Shown here piece by piece: positions 44,260-47,126 of a DNA stretch of 47,126 nt. The DNA is taken from contig JAIOZA010000024.1 in NCBI GenBank assembly GCA_021740825.1, positions 1 to 47,126 on the forward strand, given 5' to 3'. Numbering within the stretch: the first letter of the stretch is position 1; the number at the start of each line of letters is the position of its first letter. The notes beneath the pieces were generated by a model, which worked only from the letters and a program-made list of their open reading frames with translations, did not search any database and was not told the origin of the DNA. This stretch comes from Bacteroidia bacterium. GTDB lineage: Bacteria > Bacteroidota > Bacteroidia > B-17B0 > Aurantibacillaceae. The translations under genes and the position numbers were made by a program.

Positions 44260-45636
44260 ATGAAAACAAACAACCCAATGATTGACAACATGATGGATGC
44301 TCAAGCTACTGCTATGAACACCTGGATGGATTCTGCAAAGAAATTCCAATCGGCATTTACTAACGGAAACTTAGCTGCTGAAAGCCAAAATTTTTACAAA
44401 GATATGATGGAAAAACAAGCTGCCATGTTTAGTGGATTTAATGCAACTAATGCAAATCCATTTGCAAGTAACCCTTTCATGACTGATAATTCAAAGCCTG
44501 AAGAATTTTTAAAAAATTGGTACAATCAACAAATGGTTGGATTAAAGCAAATGACTGATTTTAACCAAAGCATTTATAACTCAATGGTTAATTATGGTAA
44601 AAATGCTAATGATTATAACAATAGTTTTTCAACTATGAATAATGCTTGGACTAACATTTACAATAGTTGGACTGGCACAATGAATACTTCTTATGACACG
44701 TTTTCAAAAGGAATTAAAAATCCTTTTAATGCTGACATGTTTAAAAACATGTATGAAGGAAGTCAAATGTATATGAAGGTTCAAGAGTTATTTCAGCCAA
44801 TGATGTCTGCAATTAAAAGTTCTGATTTTAGCGTGGATACATGGAAAAATATTTATGCTGCCGATAATTATAAAAAAATGACTGAACAAGTATTTGGTTC
44901 ATTTTTCAATAATACAAGCTTAAAAGAAGTATTTGAAAATTCTACAAAGCAAATGCAAAATTTCTTTGTAAACCAAAATGGTTTAGGAAAAGAATATTAT
45001 GCTCAAATGCAAAATATGTCTGCTCAATTTCCTGAGTTATTTTCTGGTAATTCAGAAAACATGAAGGATTTATATGCTAAAATGAATAATGTTTTTGCTA
45101 AAACATTTGAACCATTATTAAAAGTAGTAAATCCTGGAAAAGAAAAAGAAAATGTTGAAGCTACAATAGCTTTGTTAGACAAAGTAACTGAATTCAGTGT
45201 AAAGCAATCTGAATTACAGGCTCATTTATATAAAACAATGCAAACTTCAATGGAGGCGTTGGCTAAAGAAACTCAGGATAAATATAAAGATGTGCAGGCA
45301 GGTAGTTTTACAATGCCAACTGCAACTGAATTGTATACTGAATGGGTAAAAACTAACGAAAAAATGTATTCTGAATTATTTGCTACTGACGAATTTAGCA
45401 AAGTAAAAGCTGAAGCATTAAACTTGAGTATGGATGTTAAAAAACATTTCGAAAAACAATTCGAAAATGTATTTGAACAATACCCTATTACTTTTAAAAG
45501 TGAAATGGAAGAAGTTTATAAAACGATGCATGAATTAAAAAAAACAGTGAAAGATTTGCAAACTAAATTAGCGATGCAAAGTGCTGCAACTGTTGAATTA
45601 TTTGATGAAGAAAAATCTAAAGCTAAAAAGAAATAA
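44260..45636 (+). CDS. phaE: PhaE-like subunit of class III PHA synthase (or a large phasin)
   Basis: The product has 458 residues, without signal peptide, rich in Met, Asn, Lys and aromatic residues, and mainly helical. The C-terminal 60 residues (VFEQYPITFKSEMEEVYKTMHELKKTVKDLQTKL) resemble the PhaE end, where LPxRxExD precedes a coiled coil that contacts PhaC; the key Arg is not conserved (Thr-Phe-Lys instead). Longer than classical PhaE (about 360). The neighbouring class III phaC supports the call, but a phasin-like granule protein is possible. It has its own terminator before phaC. Confidence 0.72.
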   Translation: MKTNNPMIDNMMDAQATAMNTWMDSAKKFQSAFTNGNLAAESQNFYKDMMEKQAAMFSGFNATNANPFASNPFMTDNSKPEEFLKNWYNQQMVGLKQMTDFNQSIYNSMVNYGKNANDYNNSFSTMNNAWTNIYNSWTGTMNTSYDTFSKGIKNPFNADMFKNMYEGSQMYMKVQELFQPMMSAIKSSDFSVDTWKNIYAADNYKKMTEQVFGSFFNNTSLKEVFENSTKQMQNFFVNQNGLGKEYYAQMQNMSAQFPELFSGNSENMKDLYAKMNNVFAKTFEPLLKVVNPGKEKENVEATIALLDKVTEFSVKQSELQAHLYKTMQTSMEALAKETQDKYKDVQAGSFTMPTATELYTEWVKTNEKMYSELFATDEFSKVKAEALNLSMDVKKHFEKQFENVFEQYPITFKSEMEEVYKTMHELKKTVKDLQTKLAMQSAATVELFDEEKSKAKKK

Positions 45637-45670
45637 TTTAACCTTTTTGTTTATAGTGCAATAATAAGTG

Positions 45671-45700
45671 GGCTGCCTATGTTTTTTAGGCAGCCTTTTT
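45671..45700 (+). terminator. intrinsic terminator between the PhaE-like gene and phaC
   Basis: GGCTGCCT (45671-45678) pairs perfectly with AGGCAGCC (45688-45695), loop of 9, followed by TTTTTG. GC-rich for this genome, it is a convincing terminator. Confidence 0.9.
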
Positions 45701-45831
45701 GTTTAAATAAATAAAAATTATAATTACAATAAAGTTTTTGAATTTAAATTTACTAAGCTATTTTGTAAAATATGATTTCCGCTTTGTGCTCGAAATCATT
45801 CAATAATTTTTAATGACCATTAAAATAAATG

Positions 45832-45839
45832 TAAATTTG
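45832..45839 (+). promoter_or_regulatory. -7 box upstream of phaC
   Basis: TAAATTTG is an exact TAnnTTTG, 13 bases before the phaC start. The -33 region near 45808 offers only TTTTT, so the promoter is partly supported. It implies phaC is transcribed on its own after the terminator at 45671-45700, with a very short leader. Confidence 0.5.
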
Positions 45840-45852
45840 TAAACTAATAAAA

Positions 45853-46905
45853 ATGACCATGGAAAAAAATTTAGTAGAAGAAATGAATAGTTTAACTACA
45901 AAAATGTTAAAGAGTTACGATGCGTTTAGTAATTTACAAGATGTAGAAATTGCTACTTCTCCAAAAACTGCCGTTTACTCGGAGGATAAGTTGACTTTAT
46001 ATAAATATAATCGCGAAACGGAACCTACCTATAAAACCCCCGTATTAATTGTTTATGCTTTGGTAAACACGTATAAAATGTTAGATATACAACCCGACAG
46101 AAGTTATATACAAAATTTGTTAGGAGCTGGATTAGATGTGTATTTAATTGATTGGGGAAATCCTACTAAGTCTGATAAATTTTTGAGCATTGATGATTAC
46201 GTAAATGGCTACATTAATAACTGTGTAGATTTTGTTAGAAAGAAAAACAGAGTAGAAAAAATAAATATTTTGAGTATTTGCCAAGGCGGTACCTTAAGTG
46301 TTATTTATAGTTCATTATATCCAAATAAAATAAAAAATTTAGTAACGCATGTTACTCCAATTGACTTCAGTACAAATGATGGATTATTGTTTAAATGGAG
46401 CAGAGATATGGATTTTGATAAAATTGTAGAAGGTTTTGGTGGATTGATTCCTGGTGATTTTTTAAATCAAGGTTTTGACATGCTAAAGCCGATGATGAAA
46501 TTTCAAAAACATCAAACCTTAACAAATTCTATTGAGGATAAAGACAAATTAATGAATTTCTTGCGCATGGAAAAGTGGATTAGCGAAAGTCCTGACCAAG
46601 CTGGGCAGTGCTTTAAGGAATTTATGAAAGACTTATATCAAGAAAATAAATTGATAAAAGGAGAATTGGAAGTAGGAGGTAAAAAAGTAAATTTAAAAAA
46701 CTTAACTTCTAATTTATTAAATATTTATGCTACCGAAGATCATTTAGTACCACCAGCTGCAACTATGCCTTTAAATGATTATGTTGGAAGCAAGGATAAG
46801 GAATTATACAGTTTTAAAGGTGGTCATATAGGTGTATTTGTTGGAGGCAAATCTCAAAAAGAATTAGCTCCAGCTGTAACAGCTTGGTTGAAGAAGCGAG
46901 ATTAA
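45853..46905 (+). CDS. phaC: class III poly(3-hydroxyalkanoate) synthase catalytic subunit
   Basis: The product has 350 residues, the size of class III PhaC (about 355), and lacks the long N-terminal extension of classes I/II. It polymerises (R)-3-hydroxyacyl-CoA with release of CoA. The lipase-like box is SICQGG with nucleophile Cys143; Asp296 (IYATEDHLVPP) and His325 (FKGGHIGVFVG) complete the Cys-Asp-His triad at about the spacing known for Allochromatium PhaC. VYLIDWGNP and DDYVNGYI are further family features. A second ATG two codons in (45859) is an equally possible start. Class III synthases need PhaE, encoded upstream. Confidence 0.95.
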   Translation: MTMEKNLVEEMNSLTTKMLKSYDAFSNLQDVEIATSPKTAVYSEDKLTLYKYNRETEPTYKTPVLIVYALVNTYKMLDIQPDRSYIQNLLGAGLDVYLIDWGNPTKSDKFLSIDDYVNGYINNCVDFVRKKNRVEKINILSICQGGTLSVIYSSLYPNKIKNLVTHVTPIDFSTNDGLLFKWSRDMDFDKIVEGFGGLIPGDFLNQGFDMLKPMMKFQKHQTLTNSIEDKDKLMNFLRMEKWISESPDQAGQCFKEFMKDLYQENKLIKGELEVGGKKVNLKNLTSNLLNIYATEDHLVPPAATMPLNDYVGSKDKELYSFKGGHIGVFVGGKSQKELAPAVTAWLKKRD

Positions 46906-47052
46906 TTGTATTTTAATTCAGAAATAAGATAACCACTGATTTGTTGAGATTTATTTTAAAAATCACCAATTCAGCAATTCAAAAAACAAGGTATAATAGC
47001 AAAAAATAGTTGGTAAAAATGCCTGCAACCTAATACAGTAAAGGGTTTGAGT

Positions 47053-47088
47053 AAAGGATATTGAAAGTCGTTTCAATATCCTTTTTTT
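47053..47088 (+). terminator. intrinsic terminator downstream of phaC
   Basis: AAAGGATATTGAAA (47053-47066) pairs perfectly over 14 bases with TTTCAATATCCTTT (47071-47084), loop GTCG, then TTTT. A strong terminator 148 bases after the phaC stop. The intervening DNA is AT-rich and I see no gene in it. Confidence 0.92.
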
Positions 47089-47092
47089 GCAT

Positions 47093-47126
47093 ATGGAAAA
47101 ATCAAAAAAAAGAACTGTTGGGGCTG
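47093..47126 (+). CDS. possible start of another gene, cut by the window edge
   Basis: An ATG four bases after the terminator opens MEKSKKRTVGA to the window edge. Eleven residues cannot be assigned. A start so close behind a terminator leaves no room for a promoter unless the hairpin is itself an attenuator, so I rate this low. Confidence 0.22.
   Translation, partial: MEKSKKRTVGA

Noticed and set aside
33271..46905. Patatin gene as a PHA depolymerase of the PHA locus
   Set aside because: The gene is 9 kb away with unrelated genes between and has only the general patatin signature.
1..47126. CRISPR array, prophage, secretion cluster or tRNA genes
   Set aside because: No regularly spaced direct repeats, no phage structural genes and no cloverleaf-like sequence were seen on either strand.

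Overview
The window looks like chromosome of an AT-rich member of the Bacteroidota, and I do not go below phylum. The reasons are the type IX secretion (T9SS) sorting domains of types A and B, a PorE-like TPR/PD40/OmpA protein, a Reg_prop/Y_Y_Y sensor kinase paired with a LytTR regulator, S46 and S9 dipeptidyl peptidases, promoters of the TAnnTTTG type, and almost no Shine-Dalgarno sequences. I saw no rRNA, tRNA, CRISPR array, transposase or prophage.

Layout. Positions 1-6100 hold a secreted aromatic-rich protein cut by the left edge, a baeRF-type release-factor relative, a Na+/phosphate symporter and an exonuclease/GIY-YIG fusion. Positions 6100-7830 alternate an isoaspartyl peptidase with stretches of degenerate interspersed repeats. 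Positions 7831-13155 hold a glycosyltransferase and cyanophycinase, divergent from cyanophycin synthetase plus a CDGSH iron-sulfur protein. Together with the isoaspartyl peptidase this is a complete make-and-break set for cyanophycin, a nitrogen reserve. Positions 13248-24253 carry a small helical protein, a 2OG-Fe(II) oxygenase, an SDR, a T9SS type A protein, a beta-barrel candidate, MtaB, an S46 peptidase (DPP11-like by one key residue), purine nucleoside phosphorylase overlapping LpxK, and a T9SS type B protein. Positions 24321-30407 carry the sensor/regulator pair and a DPP IV-like peptidase. Positions 30580-36175 carry a ribbon-helix-helix-like/PIN toxin-antitoxin pair, an IgGFc-binding T9SS type B protein starting one base after the toxin, a patatin and a putative porin. 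Positions 36172-42655 carry an EEP-family membrane protein whose true N-terminus is apparently shifted out of frame, a LolD-type ATPase, the PorE-like protein, an SCO protein and three tandem TRL lipoproteins.

Positions 42800-46905 form a polyhydroxyalkanoate (PHA) locus: phaB and phaJ on the minus strand, and divergently a PhaE-like gene and a class III phaC. PhaB and PhaJ would supply (R)-3-hydroxyacyl-CoA, and PhaC/PhaE would polymerise it. A carbon/nitrogen polymer and a carbon polymer are therefore encoded about 30 kb apart, and this pairing is the most notable biology here. The intergenic regions also carry at least five kinds of structured repeat, two of them mutually homologous with conserved hairpins.
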